A DNA stretch of 64,000 nucleotides, taken from the NCBI RefSeq assembly GCF_024171695.1, contig NZ_JAMTCF010000011.1, forward strand, positions 233,498-297,497. The letters are read 5' to 3'. The position numbers were made by a program, and so were the translations under genes. Every line of letters starts with the position of its first letter. Position 1 is the first letter of the stretch. The notes beneath the pieces were generated by a model. That model worked only from the letters and a program-made list of their open reading frames with translations. It made no database searches and had not been told where the DNA came from. The DNA comes from Actinosynnema pretiosum. Lineage in GTDB: Bacteria > Actinomycetota > Actinomycetes > Mycobacteriales > Pseudonocardiaceae. Positions 8,498 to 17,572 of this stretch are shown piece by piece.

Positions 8498-9499
8498 GTG
8501 CGCGCGTCGCGGATGTACACCGCGGTCGACTCGCACACCGAGGGGATGCCGACCCGCGTGGTGACCGGCGGCGTCGGGGTCATCCCCGGCGCCACCATGA
8601 ACGAGCGCAGGCTGCACTTCATCGAGCACCTGGACCACGTGCGCAAGCTCCTGGTGAACGAGCCGCGCGGGCACTCGGCGATGAGCGGCGCGATCCTGCA
8701 GCCGCCCACCCGGCCGGACGCGGACTTCGGCGTGCTCTACATCGAGGTGTCCGGCTGCCTGCCCATGTGCGGCCACGGCACCATCGGGGTCGCCACGGTC
8801 CTGGTCGAGACGGGCATGGTCGAGGTGGTCGAGCCGGTGACCACGATCCGGCTGGACACCCCGGCCGGGCTCGTGGTGGCCGAGGTGGCCGTCCGCGACG
8901 GGCACGCCGACAGCGTGACCCTGCGCAACGTCCCGTCCTACTGCGACCGGCTGGACGAGGTCGTGGACGTGCCGGGGCTGGGGCCGATCCGGTACAGCCT
9001 GGCGTTCGGCGGCAACTTCTACGCCATGGTCGACCTCGACCAGGTCGGGCTGCCGTTCGACCGGGCGCAAAAAGGCGAGATCCTGGCCGCAGGGCTCGCC
9101 ATCATGGACGCCATCAACACCACCGCGCCGCCGCACCACCCGGAGATCGAGGGGGTCGACCACTGCCACCACGTGGAGTTCATCGCCCCCGGCTCGGACG
9201 CGACCCTGTCCCGGCACGCCATGGCCATCCACCCCGGCTGGTTCGACCGGTCCCCGTGCGGGACCGGCACGTCCGCCAGGATGGCCGAGCTGCACGCGCG
9301 CGGCGAGCTGCCGCTGGAGCAGGACTTCGTGAACGAGTCGTTCATCGGGAGCAGGTTCACCGGCCGCCTGGTGGGGAAGACGACCGTGGGCGACAAGCCC
9401 GCCGTGGTGCCGACCATCACCGGGCGCGCCTGGGTCACCGGGATCGGGCAGTACCTGCTCGACCCGACCGACCCGTACCCCGCCGGTTTCGAGTTCTGA
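8498..9499 (+). CDS. 4-hydroxyproline 2-epimerase (proline racemase family)
   Basis: Interconverts trans-4-hydroxy-L-proline and cis-4-hydroxy-D-proline, the entry step of the pathway. The 333-residue protein has both catalytic cysteines of the two-base mechanism: Cys91 in PMCGHGTIG and Cys254 in SPCGTGTSA. Having two cysteines separates it from trans-3-hydroxy-L-proline dehydratases, where the first is Thr. GTG start one base after the deaminase stop. Proline racemase itself is possible from sequence alone, but the operon contains every further enzyme of 4-hydroxyproline breakdown. Confidence 0.9.
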   Translation: MRASRMYTAVDSHTEGMPTRVVTGGVGVIPGATMNERRLHFIEHLDHVRKLLVNEPRGHSAMSGAILQPPTRPDADFGVLYIEVSGCLPMCGHGTIGVATVLVETGMVEVVEPVTTIRLDTPAGLVVAEVAVRDGHADSVTLRNVPSYCDRLDEVVDVPGLGPIRYSLAFGGNFYAMVDLDQVGLPFDRAQKGEILAAGLAIMDAINTTAPPHHPEIEGVDHCHHVEFIAPGSDATLSRHAMAIHPGWFDRSPCGTGTSARMAELHARGELPLEQDFVNESFIGSRFTGRLVGKTTVGDKPAVVPTITGRAWVTGIGQYLLDPTDPYPAGFEF

Positions 9500-9509
9500 G
9501 GGGAAGCAC

Positions 9510-10883
9510 TTGCCGGACAACGCTTCGCACGACGTCGAGAGCGTGCTCGCCGCCGCCTCGGCGGCCAGGACCCCGCTGCGCCGGGCCTCGCTGGAGCAGC
9601 GCGCCGGGTGGCTGGAGGCCGCCGCCGACGCGCTCGACGGCGCGGCCGACGAGCTGATCCCGCTCGCCAACGCCGAGACGCACCTGCCACTGCCCCGGCT
9701 CACCGGGGAGCTCAAGCGCACCACCTTCCAGGCGCGGCTGTTCGCGCAGGGGCTGCGGTCGGGCGAGCTGGCGCCGGTGCACGTCGAGCCCGCCGACCCC
9801 GACTGGGGCATGGGGCCCAAGCCCGCGCTGCGGCGCGCGCTGGTGCCGATCGGGCCGGTGCTGGTGTTCGCGGCCAGCAACTTCCCGTTCGCGTTCAGCG
9901 TGTTCGGCGGCGACACCGCCTCCGCGCTGGCCGCCGGGTGCCCCGTGGTGGTCAAGGCCCACCCCGGCCACCCCGAGCTGTCCCGGCGCACCGCCGCCGT
10001 CGTGGCCGCCGCGCTGCCCGAGGGCGCGCTGGGGCTGGTCGAGGGCGTCGAGGCCGGGGTGACCGCGCTGCGCGACGCGCGGATCAAGGCGGTCGGCTTC
10101 ACCGGGTCCACCAAGGGCGGTCGGGCGCTGTTCGACATCGCCGCCTCCCGGCCGGAGCCCATCCCGTTCTACGGGGAGCTGGGCAGCGTCAACCCGGTCG
10201 TGGTCACGCCCGCCGCGTGGGCCGAGCGCGGCGGCGACATCGCCACCGGCTGGGTCGGCTCGCTCACCCTGGGTTCCGGGCAGTTCTGCACGAACCCCGG
10301 CGTGGTGCTGGTGCCGGACGCCGACGGGTTCCTCAAGTCGGTCGAGCTGCCCGCACCGGGCCGGATGCTCACCTCCGGGCTGGAGCAGGGCTACGCCGAC
10401 GCGGTCACCGCCGTCTCCGGGCGCCCCGAGGTCGCGGTCGCGGCCGAGGGACCGGCCAACGACGAGGGCGTGCGGGCGAGCGTGCTGCGGGTGCGGGCGG
10501 ACGTGGCGGCGGCCGACCCGGAGCTGCTGGAGACCGAGATGTTCGGCCCGGCGGGGCTGCTGGTCGAGTACGCGTCGACCGAGGAGCTGACGGCGGTGCT
10601 GCGCGCGCTGCCCGGCCAGCTCACCGGCACCGTGCAGGCCGCCACCGGCGACGACCCGCTCGCCGCCGAGGTGGTCGAGCTGCTCTCCGACGTCGTCGGC
10701 CGGGTGGTCTACAACGACTGGCCCACCGGGGTCACCGTGTCCGGGGCGCAGCACCACGGCGGCCCGTACCCGGCGAGCACCGCGCCGACCACCACGTCGG
10801 TGGGGCTGCACGCGATCTCGCGGTTCCAGCGGCCGGTGACCTACCAGGGCACTCCGGAGTCCGCGCTGCCGGGAGAGCTGTGA
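9510..10883 (+). CDS. 2-oxoglutarate semialdehyde dehydrogenase (aldehyde dehydrogenase family)
   Basis: Oxidises 2-oxoglutarate semialdehyde to 2-oxoglutarate with NAD(P)+, the last step of hydroxyproline degradation, delivering carbon to the TCA cycle. The 457-residue protein shows the cofactor region ASNFPFAFSVFGGD, GFTGSTKGG, the general-base glutamate in GELGSVNPVVV and the nucleophilic cysteine in GSGQFCTNPGVV. This divergent, shorter ALDH type is the form usually seen for KGSADH in hydroxyproline operons. TTG start at 9510 preceded by GGGGAAG. It is the last gene of the catabolic operon. Confidence 0.87.
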   Translation: MPDNASHDVESVLAAASAARTPLRRASLEQRAGWLEAAADALDGAADELIPLANAETHLPLPRLTGELKRTTFQARLFAQGLRSGELAPVHVEPADPDWGMGPKPALRRALVPIGPVLVFAASNFPFAFSVFGGDTASALAAGCPVVVKAHPGHPELSRRTAAVVAAALPEGALGLVEGVEAGVTALRDARIKAVGFTGSTKGGRALFDIAASRPEPIPFYGELGSVNPVVVTPAAWAERGGDIATGWVGSLTLGSGQFCTNPGVVLVPDADGFLKSVELPAPGRMLTSGLEQGYADAVTAVSGRPEVAVAAEGPANDEGVRASVLRVRADVAAADPELLETEMFGPAGLLVEYASTEELTAVLRALPGQLTGTVQAATGDDPLAAEVVELLSDVVGRVVYNDWPTGVTVSGAQHHGGPYPASTAPTTTSVGLHAISRFQRPVTYQGTPESALPGEL

Positions 10884-10948
10884 ACCCCTCCCGGCGCGTC
10901 CCGACCGGTGGGACACTCGGTGCGGGGTGTCGGTAAAGTCCAGCGCTG

Positions 10949-10960
10949 TGTGACATTTTA
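10949..10960 (+). promoter_or_regulatory. TGTRACAT site 3, upstream of the GntR gene
   Basis: TGTGACATTTTA lies 41 bases ahead of the GTG start of the GntR regulator. It matches the reverse of the site at 4636 in 11 of 12 positions. Position suggests autoregulation. Confidence 0.55.
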
Positions 10961-11000
10961 GTGCGGGGCGACCGCACGCCTCACAACACGGGAGGCACGG

Positions 11001-11672
11001 GTGAGTAGTCCATCCACCATCAACCCGGTGGCCGTGGGCGCGAGCCTGCGCGGCACCGTCGAGGACGCGGTCGCCGCCGCCATCGTCTCGGGAGAGCTGG
11101 CGCCCGGCACCCTGGTCACCGCGCCGACCCTGGCCGCCCGCTTCGGGGTGTCCGCCACCCCGGTGCGGGAGGCCATGCTGAACCTGCAGAAGCGCGGGTT
11201 CGTCGACGTGGTGCGCAACAAGGGCTTCCGGATCACCCAGGTCAGCGAGCAGGACCTGTGGGAGATCGTCCGGCTGCGCCAGCAGCTGGAGGCCCCGCCG
11301 ATGCGCGGGATCGCCAGGACGATGCAGCCCGCGATCGCGGCGGAGCTGCGGGTGAAGGCCCAGGCCATAGTGGACGCCGCCGAGGTGGCGGACCTGGCGG
11401 CCTACCTGGCCGCCGACCTGGACTTCCACCTGCGGCTCCTGGAGCTGCACGGCAACCGCAGGCTCATCGCGATCGTCCAGGACCTGCGGCAGCAGACCCG
11501 GATGGTGGGGCTGGCCAACATGATCGGCACCGCCGAGCTGGCCAGGTCCGCCGCCGAGCACCACCTGCTGGTGGACCTGCTGGAGGCGCACGACGGCCGG
11601 GGCGCGGAAGCGCTGCTCACGGACCACATCGGGCACGTGCTCGGGTGGTGGAGCGGCAACTCCGAGGACTAG
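11001..11672 (+). CDS. GntR-family (FadR/FCD-type) regulator
   Basis: A 223-residue regulator with an N-terminal winged helix-turn-helix (VSGELAPGTLVTAPTLAARFGVS, TPVREAMLNLQKRGFV) and an all-helical FCD ligand domain whose metal/ligand residues are suggested by DLDFHLRLLELHGN and AEHHLLVDLL. It starts at GTG 11001 with GGGAGGCACGG upstream. It lies between the hydroxyproline catabolic operon and the peptide importer operon, and TGTGACAT sites precede all three units. It is therefore the likely controller, probably relieved by hydroxyproline or a pathway intermediate. The effector is not readable from sequence. Confidence 0.88.
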   Translation: MSSPSTINPVAVGASLRGTVEDAVAAAIVSGELAPGTLVTAPTLAARFGVSATPVREAMLNLQKRGFVDVVRNKGFRITQVSEQDLWEIVRLRQQLEAPPMRGIARTMQPAIAAELRVKAQAIVDAAEVADLAAYLAADLDFHLRLLELHGNRRLIAIVQDLRQQTRMVGLANMIGTAELARSAAEHHLLVDLLEAHDGRGAEALLTDHIGHVLGWWSGNSED

Positions 11673-11841
11673 CGCCGTCTGACACCGGCTGACACCGCCT
11701 GGCGCCGGCTGACGCGGTCCGACCTGGGCCAGTGCAACCGCGCTGACCGGTGCGGACGAGCGCCGGTCGGCGCCCCCTCTGAATCGATCCGACGCGGTCA
11801 GTTCCCGCTCAGGCGCGCACCGAGGCGCGCCGGGAGCGGTC

Positions 11842-11880
11842 GTGACCAGCCCGTCCGGCGCAGCCGGGCGGGCTGGTCAC
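11842..11880 (+). terminator. 18-bp hairpin in the gntR-importer gap
   Basis: GTGACCAGCCCG plus CCGGC (42-59) pairs with GCCGG plus CGGGCTGGTCAC (63-80) with one T-G wobble and a GCA loop. It lies 170 bases past gntR and 274 bases before the importer operon, and probably ends gntR transcription. The rest of the 481-base gap (11673-12153) holds GGCTGACACC-like short repeats and the operator at 11943. I see no further gene. Confidence 0.65.
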
Positions 11881-11942
11881 GTTGTCCGGGCCCGTTCATT
11901 TCAGCCAGGAAAAATATCGGGTCAAGCTCTTCAGATGCGAGG

Positions 11943-11954
11943 TGTGACATACTA
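11943..11954 (+). promoter_or_regulatory. TGTRACAT site 4, upstream of the peptide importer operon
   Basis: TGTGACATACTA, identical to site 3 in the first 8 bases, lies 200 bases ahead of the solute-binding protein gene. It overlaps CATACT, a plausible -10 hexamer, implying a long 5' leader. Confidence 0.5.
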
Positions 11955-12153
11955 CTGTCCCCTCCAAGTGATCGCGGTCATTCATTCACCCGCTCTGCGT
12001 GGCCAGCCGTCGCTGACGCTCAACGGCCCGCCGCGCGCCACCGCTTCCCCGGTGCGCCTGACCGCAACGCCGCACTCAGTCGCCAGTCCGCAAGGCCGTC
12101 CACCCCCTCGTGGGGACGGCTCAAGGGCTGCACCCGACGGAAGGTAGGACCCC

Positions 12154-13848
12154 GTGAGGAGAACCACCAGCACCCTGGCGATCGCCGGGTTCACGGCAGG
12201 AGCCATCGTCCTGTCCGCGTGCTCCGGGACGTCGAACCAGGCGGCCAATACCGGCGGCACCGACGGCGCCCCCGTCAAGGGCGGCACCGTCCAGGTCCTC
12301 CAGGCCACCGACTTCTCCTACCTGGACCCGTCGCGGGGCTGGGACGGCGGCGTCAACTCGTTCTACCGGCTGATCTACCGCCAGCTCATCACCAAGGCGC
12401 CCGCCGACGCCGCGAACCCGAACGAGATGGTCCCGGACCTGGCCGAGTCGCTGGGCACGCCGTCCGCGGACGGCCTGACCTGGACGTACAAGCTCAAGGA
12501 CGGGATCAAGTTCGACACCGGCGCGCCGATCACCGCGCAGGACGTCAAGTTCGGCATCACCCGCAGCTGGGACCCGGAGATCGGCATCGGCGCCCCCTAC
12601 CTCAAGCAGCTGGTGGACGCGCCCGCCGACTACCAGGGCCCGTACCGCTCCGGCGACCTGCCCACGATCGAGACGCCCGACGAGCGGACCATCGTGTTCC
12701 GCCTCAAGGCGCCGTTCCCCGAGTTCGACGCGGTCCTGTCGATGCCCTCCGGCACCCCGTTCCCGGTCGGCACCGGCGGCGGCGACTCGTTCATCAAGGA
12801 CGTCATCGCCTCCGGCCCGTACGACGTCAAGACCTTCACCCCCGGCAGCAAGATCGAGCTGGTGCGCAACCCCAACTGGGACGCCGCCACCGACACCGCC
12901 CGCAAGGCCTACCCGGACGCCTGGAACTTCGTCATCGGCGTCGACCGCGCCACCATCGACGAGCGGCTCATCGCCGGTCAGGGCAGCGACGTGAACGCGG
13001 TCGCCGCGACCGTGCAGACCGCCACGATCGCCCGCATCCAGACCCCGCAGCTCAAGGAGCGCACCGTCAAGGAGCCCTCCACCTGCACCACCTACATGGG
13101 GCTGAACACCACCAAGGGCCCGCTGGCCGACGTCAAGGTGCGCCAGGCGATCAACTACGCGGTGGACAAGAGCGCGGTGCTCAACGCCACCGGCGGCAAC
13201 CAGTTCGCCACCATCTCCACCACGATCCTGCCGACCTCGGTCACCGGCCACACCCAGTTCGACCTGTACCCGAGCAAGGACAACGCGGGTGACGTCGACA
13301 AGGCCAAGCAGCTGCTCGCCGAGGCGGGCCACGCGAACGGCTTCCCGCTGGTCCTGGACGTGCGCTCCAACCCGGTCGCCCAGCGCCAGGCCGAGTCGAT
13401 CCAGCAGTCGCTGCAGAAGATCGGCATCGAGGTCAAGCTGAACGTCATCGACGTGGCGACCTACTACGAGACCATCGCCACCCCCGGCGTCCAGAACGAC
13501 GCGGCCATCACCGGCTGGTGCCCGGACTGGGCGTCCAGCGCCTCCACGTTCCTTCCGCCGCTGTTCGACGGCCGCAAGATCACCGACAAGGGCAACCAGA
13601 ACCTCTCGCAGATCAACGACCCGGCGATCAACGCCGCGATCGACGCGAACATCGCCGAGGCCGACCTGGACAAGGCCACCAAGGCCTGGGGCGAGCTGGA
13701 CAAGCAGGTCATGGAGCTGGCCCCGATCGTCCCGCTGAACGTGGAGAACCGGATCTACCTGCCGGGCTCCAACGTCACCGGCTTCCACGCCCCCGGTGGC
13801 GACGTCGACTACGCCATCCTCGGCCTGAAGGACGCGGGGAAGGCCTGA
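12154..13848 (+). CDS. Peptide ABC transporter, lipid-anchored solute-binding protein (family 5)
   Basis: A 564-residue DppA/OppA-type binding protein. The N-terminus is a lipoprotein signal with lipobox L-S-A-C at Cys23 (AIVLSACSGTS). The family-5 signature region GGTVQVLQATDFSYLDPSRGWDGG and the C-terminal GWCPDWASSASTFLPPLF follow. GTG start with GACGGAAGGTAGGACCCC upstream. It is the first gene of an eight-gene operon with 4-bp spacings or overlaps, and would capture the substrate outside the cell. The operon suggests proline/hydroxyproline-rich (glyco)peptides. Specificity is an inference from the peptidases and glycosidase downstream. Confidence 0.92.
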   Translation: MRRTTSTLAIAGFTAGAIVLSACSGTSNQAANTGGTDGAPVKGGTVQVLQATDFSYLDPSRGWDGGVNSFYRLIYRQLITKAPADAANPNEMVPDLAESLGTPSADGLTWTYKLKDGIKFDTGAPITAQDVKFGITRSWDPEIGIGAPYLKQLVDAPADYQGPYRSGDLPTIETPDERTIVFRLKAPFPEFDAVLSMPSGTPFPVGTGGGDSFIKDVIASGPYDVKTFTPGSKIELVRNPNWDAATDTARKAYPDAWNFVIGVDRATIDERLIAGQGSDVNAVAATVQTATIARIQTPQLKERTVKEPSTCTTYMGLNTTKGPLADVKVRQAINYAVDKSAVLNATGGNQFATISTTILPTSVTGHTQFDLYPSKDNAGDVDKAKQLLAEAGHANGFPLVLDVRSNPVAQRQAESIQQSLQKIGIEVKLNVIDVATYYETIATPGVQNDAAITGWCPDWASSASTFLPPLFDGRKITDKGNQNLSQINDPAINAAIDANIAEADLDKATKAWGELDKQVMELAPIVPLNVENRIYLPGSNVTGFHAPGGDVDYAILGLKDAGKA

Positions 13849-13852
13849 CCCG

Positions 13853-14809
13853 ATGACCATCACGCCCCCCGCCCTCCAGGCGCCGGTGGCGGCCGAGCAG
13901 GACACCGTCGGAACGATCCCGGACCCGCGCAGGAGCGTGACCCGCACGCTCCTGCGCCAGCCCGCGACGGTGGCCTGCCTCGGCTACATCGCCCTGGTGC
14001 TGCTCATGGCGGTGTTCGCGCCGCTGATCGTCAAGGTCAGCGGTTGGGACCCGTACACGTTCGACCAGTCCGCCATCGACCCCGACCTCGGCGGCATCCC
14101 GCTCGGGGACTGGGGCGGGATCTCCGCCGAGCACTGGCTCGGCGTCGAACCCGGCACCGGTCGGGACATCTTCGCCAGGATCGTCTACGGCGCGCGCACC
14201 TCCATGCTCATCGCGCTCGCCGCCACGGCCCTCACCACCGCGCTCGGCATCCTGTTCGGCCTGCTCGCCGGCTACTTCGGCGGTCGCGTGGACATGCTCG
14301 TCTCGCGGCTCATGGAGTTCCTGATGGCGTTCCCCGCCCTCATCTTCATGATCGCGGTGCTGTCCGCGCTGCCCGCCGACAACCGGCAGTACCTGCTGGT
14401 CGTGGTGATCGCCCTGTTCGGCTGGCCGTACCTGGCGCGGATCGTGCGGGCGCAGACGCTCTCGCTCAAGGAGCGCGAGTTCGTGGAGGCCGCCCGCGCG
14501 TCGGGCGCCTCGCGCGCCACCATCGTGTTCACCGAGATCCTGCCGAACCTGCGCTCCACCGTGCTGGTCATGGTGACCATGGCGGTGCCCGGCTACATCG
14601 GCACCGAGGCGGGCCTGTCGTTCCTGGGCGTCGGAGTCGTGCCGCCCACCCCGTCCTGGGGGCAGATGATCTCCAGCTCGGTGAGCTGGTACTCGGTCGT
14701 GCCCACGTACTTCCTGGTGCCCGGCACGTTCCTGGCGCTGCTGGTGCTGTCCTTCATGGTCCTGGGCGACCGGGTGCAGGCGGCCGTCGACCCCGGAGGC
14801 CACCGGTGA
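13853..14809 (+). CDS. ABC transporter permease, DppC type
   Basis: A 318-residue inner-membrane permease. An N-terminal membrane helix (VACLGYIALVLLMAVFAPL) precedes a periplasmic stretch and five further helices. The EAA loop is visible at FVEAARASGASRATIVFTEILPN, which contacts the ATPases. The long N-terminal extracytoplasmic segment with HWLGVEPGTGRDIFARIVYG is characteristic of DppC/OppC. It begins 4 bases after the binding protein and ends in a GTGA overlap with its partner permease. Confidence 0.92.
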   Translation: MTITPPALQAPVAAEQDTVGTIPDPRRSVTRTLLRQPATVACLGYIALVLLMAVFAPLIVKVSGWDPYTFDQSAIDPDLGGIPLGDWGGISAEHWLGVEPGTGRDIFARIVYGARTSMLIALAATALTTALGILFGLLAGYFGGRVDMLVSRLMEFLMAFPALIFMIAVLSALPADNRQYLLVVVIALFGWPYLARIVRAQTLSLKEREFVEAARASGASRATIVFTEILPNLRSTVLVMVTMAVPGYIGTEAGLSFLGVGVVPPTPSWGQMISSSVSWYSVVPTYFLVPGTFLALLVLSFMVLGDRVQAAVDPGGHR

Positions 14810-15804
14810 CCCGCTACGTCGTGAACCGCGTCCTGGGCATGGTCGTGGTGCTGTTCCTGGTCTGCCTGTTCACCTACCTGGTGTTCTTCGCGCTCTCGCC
14901 GGACCCGGCCGTGCAGATCTGCGGCAAGAACTGCACGCCCGAGCGCATCGACCAGATCCGCGCCAACCTCGGCCTGGACGCGCCGTTCCTCACCCAGTTC
15001 GGGCTGTTCCTCGCGGGCCTGTTCGTCGGCCGCGACTACGGCAGCGGGCCGTCGCTGATCGACTGCACCGCCCCGTGCCTGGGCTACTCGTTCCAGACCT
15101 CGCAGCTGGTCACCGACATGATCGTGCAGCGCCTCCCGGTCACTGCGGTGGTCGCGATCGGCGCCGCCGTGCTGTGGCTGAGCATGGGCGTGATCGGCGG
15201 GCTGGTCAGCGCGGTGCGCGAGGGCAGGTTCGCGGACAAGTTCATCACCGGCCTGACCCTGGGCGGCATGTCGATCCCGAACTACGTGCTCGCGCTCGCG
15301 CTCCAGTACGTGTTCGTGATCTGGTTGCAGTGGCTGCCGTTCCCGCAGGCCGTCCCGTTCCTGGACGACCCGGTCCAGTGGTTCCTGAACTTCATCCTGC
15401 CGTGGACGGTCCTCGCGATCGGCTACGCGTCCTCGTACACCCGGCTCACCCGCGCGAACGTGCTCGACACGCTCGGCGAGAACTACGTGCGCACGGCCCG
15501 CGCCAAGGGCCTGCAACCGTCCCTGGTGTGGCGCAGGCACGCGCTGCGGCCCGCGCTCACGCCCATCGTGACCATCGCGGGCATGGACTTCGCCGGCCTG
15601 CTCGGCGGCGCCCTGATCACCGAGACCGTGTTCGGGATCAACGGCGTCGGCAAGCTCGCCGCCGACTCCATCACCAAGAACGACCAGCCGGTCATCATGG
15701 CCGTCACGCTGCTCGCCGCGTTCTTCGTGGTCGTCGGCAACATGGTGGTCGACCTGCTGTACTCGGTGATCGACCCTCGGGTCAGGGCGGGGGCGACCGC
15801 GTGA
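14806..15804 (+). CDS. ABC transporter permease, DppB type
   Basis: A 332-residue partner permease starting at GTG 14806. It has the typical N-terminus RYVVNRVLGMVVVLFLVCLFTYLVFF, a large extracytoplasmic loop containing four cysteines (ICGKNC, DCTAPC) that may form disulfides, and the EAA loop NYVRTARAKGLQPSLVWRRHALRPAL. The cysteine-bearing loop is longer than in textbook DppB. Here the gene order is C then B, the reverse of the usual dpp operon. Confidence 0.92.
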   Translation: MTRYVVNRVLGMVVVLFLVCLFTYLVFFALSPDPAVQICGKNCTPERIDQIRANLGLDAPFLTQFGLFLAGLFVGRDYGSGPSLIDCTAPCLGYSFQTSQLVTDMIVQRLPVTAVVAIGAAVLWLSMGVIGGLVSAVREGRFADKFITGLTLGGMSIPNYVLALALQYVFVIWLQWLPFPQAVPFLDDPVQWFLNFILPWTVLAIGYASSYTRLTRANVLDTLGENYVRTARAKGLQPSLVWRRHALRPALTPIVTIAGMDFAGLLGGALITETVFGINGVGKLAADSITKNDQPVIMAVTLLAAFFVVVGNMVVDLLYSVIDPRVRAGATA

Positions 15805-16616
15805 GCGAGCTGCTGGACGTGCGCGGGCTGACCGTGTCCTTCAAGGGCGTGCCGGTGGTCGACGCGATCGACTTCTCGGTGCCCGCCGGGGGCTCGCTCG
15901 GCATCGTCGGCGAGTCGGGGTCGGGCAAGTCCATGACCAGCCTGGCGATCATGGGTCTGCTGCCGAAGGGGGCGAGCCGCGCCGGTTCGATCACCTTCGG
16001 CGGGCAGGACCTCGCCGAGCTGTCCGACCGGCGGATGCGGGCGGTGCGCGGGGACCGGATCGCCATGGTGTTCCAGGACCCGCTGTCCTCCCTCAACCCC
16101 TACTACACGGTCGGCGCGCAGATCGCCGAGGCGTACCGGGCGCACCGGCCGGGCGTGTCCCGGCGGGCCGCCCGCGCCGCCGCGGTCGAGGCCATGGAGC
16201 GGGTGCACATCCGCGAGTCCGGGCGGCGGGTGGACGACTACCCGCACCAGTTCTCCGGCGGGATGCGCCAGCGCGTCATGATCGCCATGGCGCTCAGCGC
16301 GGAACCCGAGCTGATCATCGCGGACGAGCCGACCACGGCGCTCGACGTCACCGTGCAGGCCCAGATCCTGGACCTGCTCACCGAGGTGCGCCAGGCCACC
16401 GGGGCCGCGCTCATCCTCATCACGCACGACCTCGCCGTGGTCAGCGAGGTCGCCGACGAGCTCGTCGTCATGCGCAAGGGCAAGGTGGTGGAGGCGGGCA
16501 CGACCGAACGGGTCTTCTCCGACCCCCGCCACCCGTACACGCGGGCGCTGCTCGACGCCGTCCCGCGCATCGACGACAGCATCGGCGCACTGCGCACCAC
16601 GGGAGGAGGGGAATGA
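15801..16616 (+). CDS. ABC transporter ATP-binding protein, DppD type
   Basis: A 271-residue ATPase: Walker A GESGSGKSM, Q-loop FQDPLSSLNPYYTV, signature FSGGMRQRV, Walker B LIIADEPTTALD, H-loop ITHDLAVV. The C-terminal HPYTRALLDAVP is the oligopeptide/dipeptide-specific extension. GTG start overlaps the previous stop. It pairs with the next gene to power the importer. Confidence 0.93.
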   Translation: MSELLDVRGLTVSFKGVPVVDAIDFSVPAGGSLGIVGESGSGKSMTSLAIMGLLPKGASRAGSITFGGQDLAELSDRRMRAVRGDRIAMVFQDPLSSLNPYYTVGAQIAEAYRAHRPGVSRRAARAAAVEAMERVHIRESGRRVDDYPHQFSGGMRQRVMIAMALSAEPELIIADEPTTALDVTVQAQILDLLTEVRQATGAALILITHDLAVVSEVADELVVMRKGKVVEAGTTERVFSDPRHPYTRALLDAVPRIDDSIGALRTTGGGE

Positions 16617-17572
16617 GCACCGAACCGCTGCTCAGCGCCCGCGACCTGGTCAAGGAGTTCCCGGTCGCGGGCACCGCCGGACTGCTGCGCCCGGCGCGCA
16701 GGTTCCGCGCGGTGGACGACGTCTCGTTCGACCTGCACGCGGGCCAGACCCTCGCGCTGGTCGGCGAGTCCGGCTCCGGCAAGTCCACCACCGCGCGGCT
16801 CGCGTCCCGGCTGATCGACGTCACCTCCGGCGCCGTGCGGCTGGACGGGCGCGACATCACCTCGGTGACCGGGGCGGAGCTGCTGGAGGTGCGGCGGCAG
16901 GTCCAGGTGGTGTTCCAGGACCCGTTCTCCTCGCTCAACCCCCGGCACACCGTCGAGCGGATCGTGACCGCGCCGCTGCGGTACCAGAAGCGGCCGGTCC
17001 CCGGTGGGACCAAGGCGTTCGCGCAGGGGCTGCTGGAGCGGGTCGGGCTGGACCCGGACCACGTCAGCCGGTTCCCCGCGCAGTTCTCCGGCGGGCAGGC
17101 GCAGCGCATCGGCATCGCCCGCGCGCTCGCCGTGGGACCGCGCGTGCTGGTGTGCGACGAGGCCGTGTCGGCGCTGGACGTCTCGGTGCAGGCGCAGATC
17201 ATCAACCTGCTGCGGGACCTCCAGCGCGAGGAGGGGTTCGGCTGCCTGTTCATCGCGCACGACCTGGCGGTGGTGCGGCAGATCGCCACCACCGTCGCGG
17301 TCATGACGGCCGGTCGGGTGGTGGAGGCGGGGGAGCGGGACGCGGTGTTCGACGACCCGCAGCACGAGTACACCCGCACCCTGCTGGCCGCCGTGCCGCG
17401 CATCCGGCCCGAGTGGGAGCAGGCGCGGCTGCGCAACGCGGCCAAGCGGGACGCCGAGGACGCCGCTGCCGGTGACGCCGCTGTCGGCGTCGACCGAACG
17501 GACGCGGACAATGGGCCGTCCGCCGGGAACGGCCCGGCCGACGAGGACAACCCGACCGAGGTCACCGCATGA
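16613..17572 (+). CDS. ABC transporter ATP-binding protein, DppF type
   Basis: A 319-residue second ATPase: Walker A GESGSGKST, Q-loop FQDPFSSLNPRHTV, signature FSGGQAQRI, Walker B VLVCDEAVSALD, H-loop IAHDLAVV, then HEYTRTLLAAVPRI. Beyond this the protein carries an unusual acidic Ala/Asp/Pro-rich tail of about 40 residues with no recognisable domain. ATG overlaps the DppD stop and its own end overlaps the peptidase gene. Confidence 0.92.
   Translation: MSTEPLLSARDLVKEFPVAGTAGLLRPARRFRAVDDVSFDLHAGQTLALVGESGSGKSTTARLASRLIDVTSGAVRLDGRDITSVTGAELLEVRRQVQVVFQDPFSSLNPRHTVERIVTAPLRYQKRPVPGGTKAFAQGLLERVGLDPDHVSRFPAQFSGGQAQRIGIARALAVGPRVLVCDEAVSALDVSVQAQIINLLRDLQREEGFGCLFIAHDLAVVRQIATTVAVMTAGRVVEAGERDAVFDDPQHEYTRTLLAAVPRIRPEWEQARLRNAAKRDAEDAAAGDAAVGVDRTDADNGPSAGNGPADEDNPTEVTA

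Noticed and set aside
8498-9499. trans-3-hydroxy-L-proline dehydratase
   Set aside because: Both catalytic cysteines (91 and 254) are present; the dehydratase has Thr at the first position.
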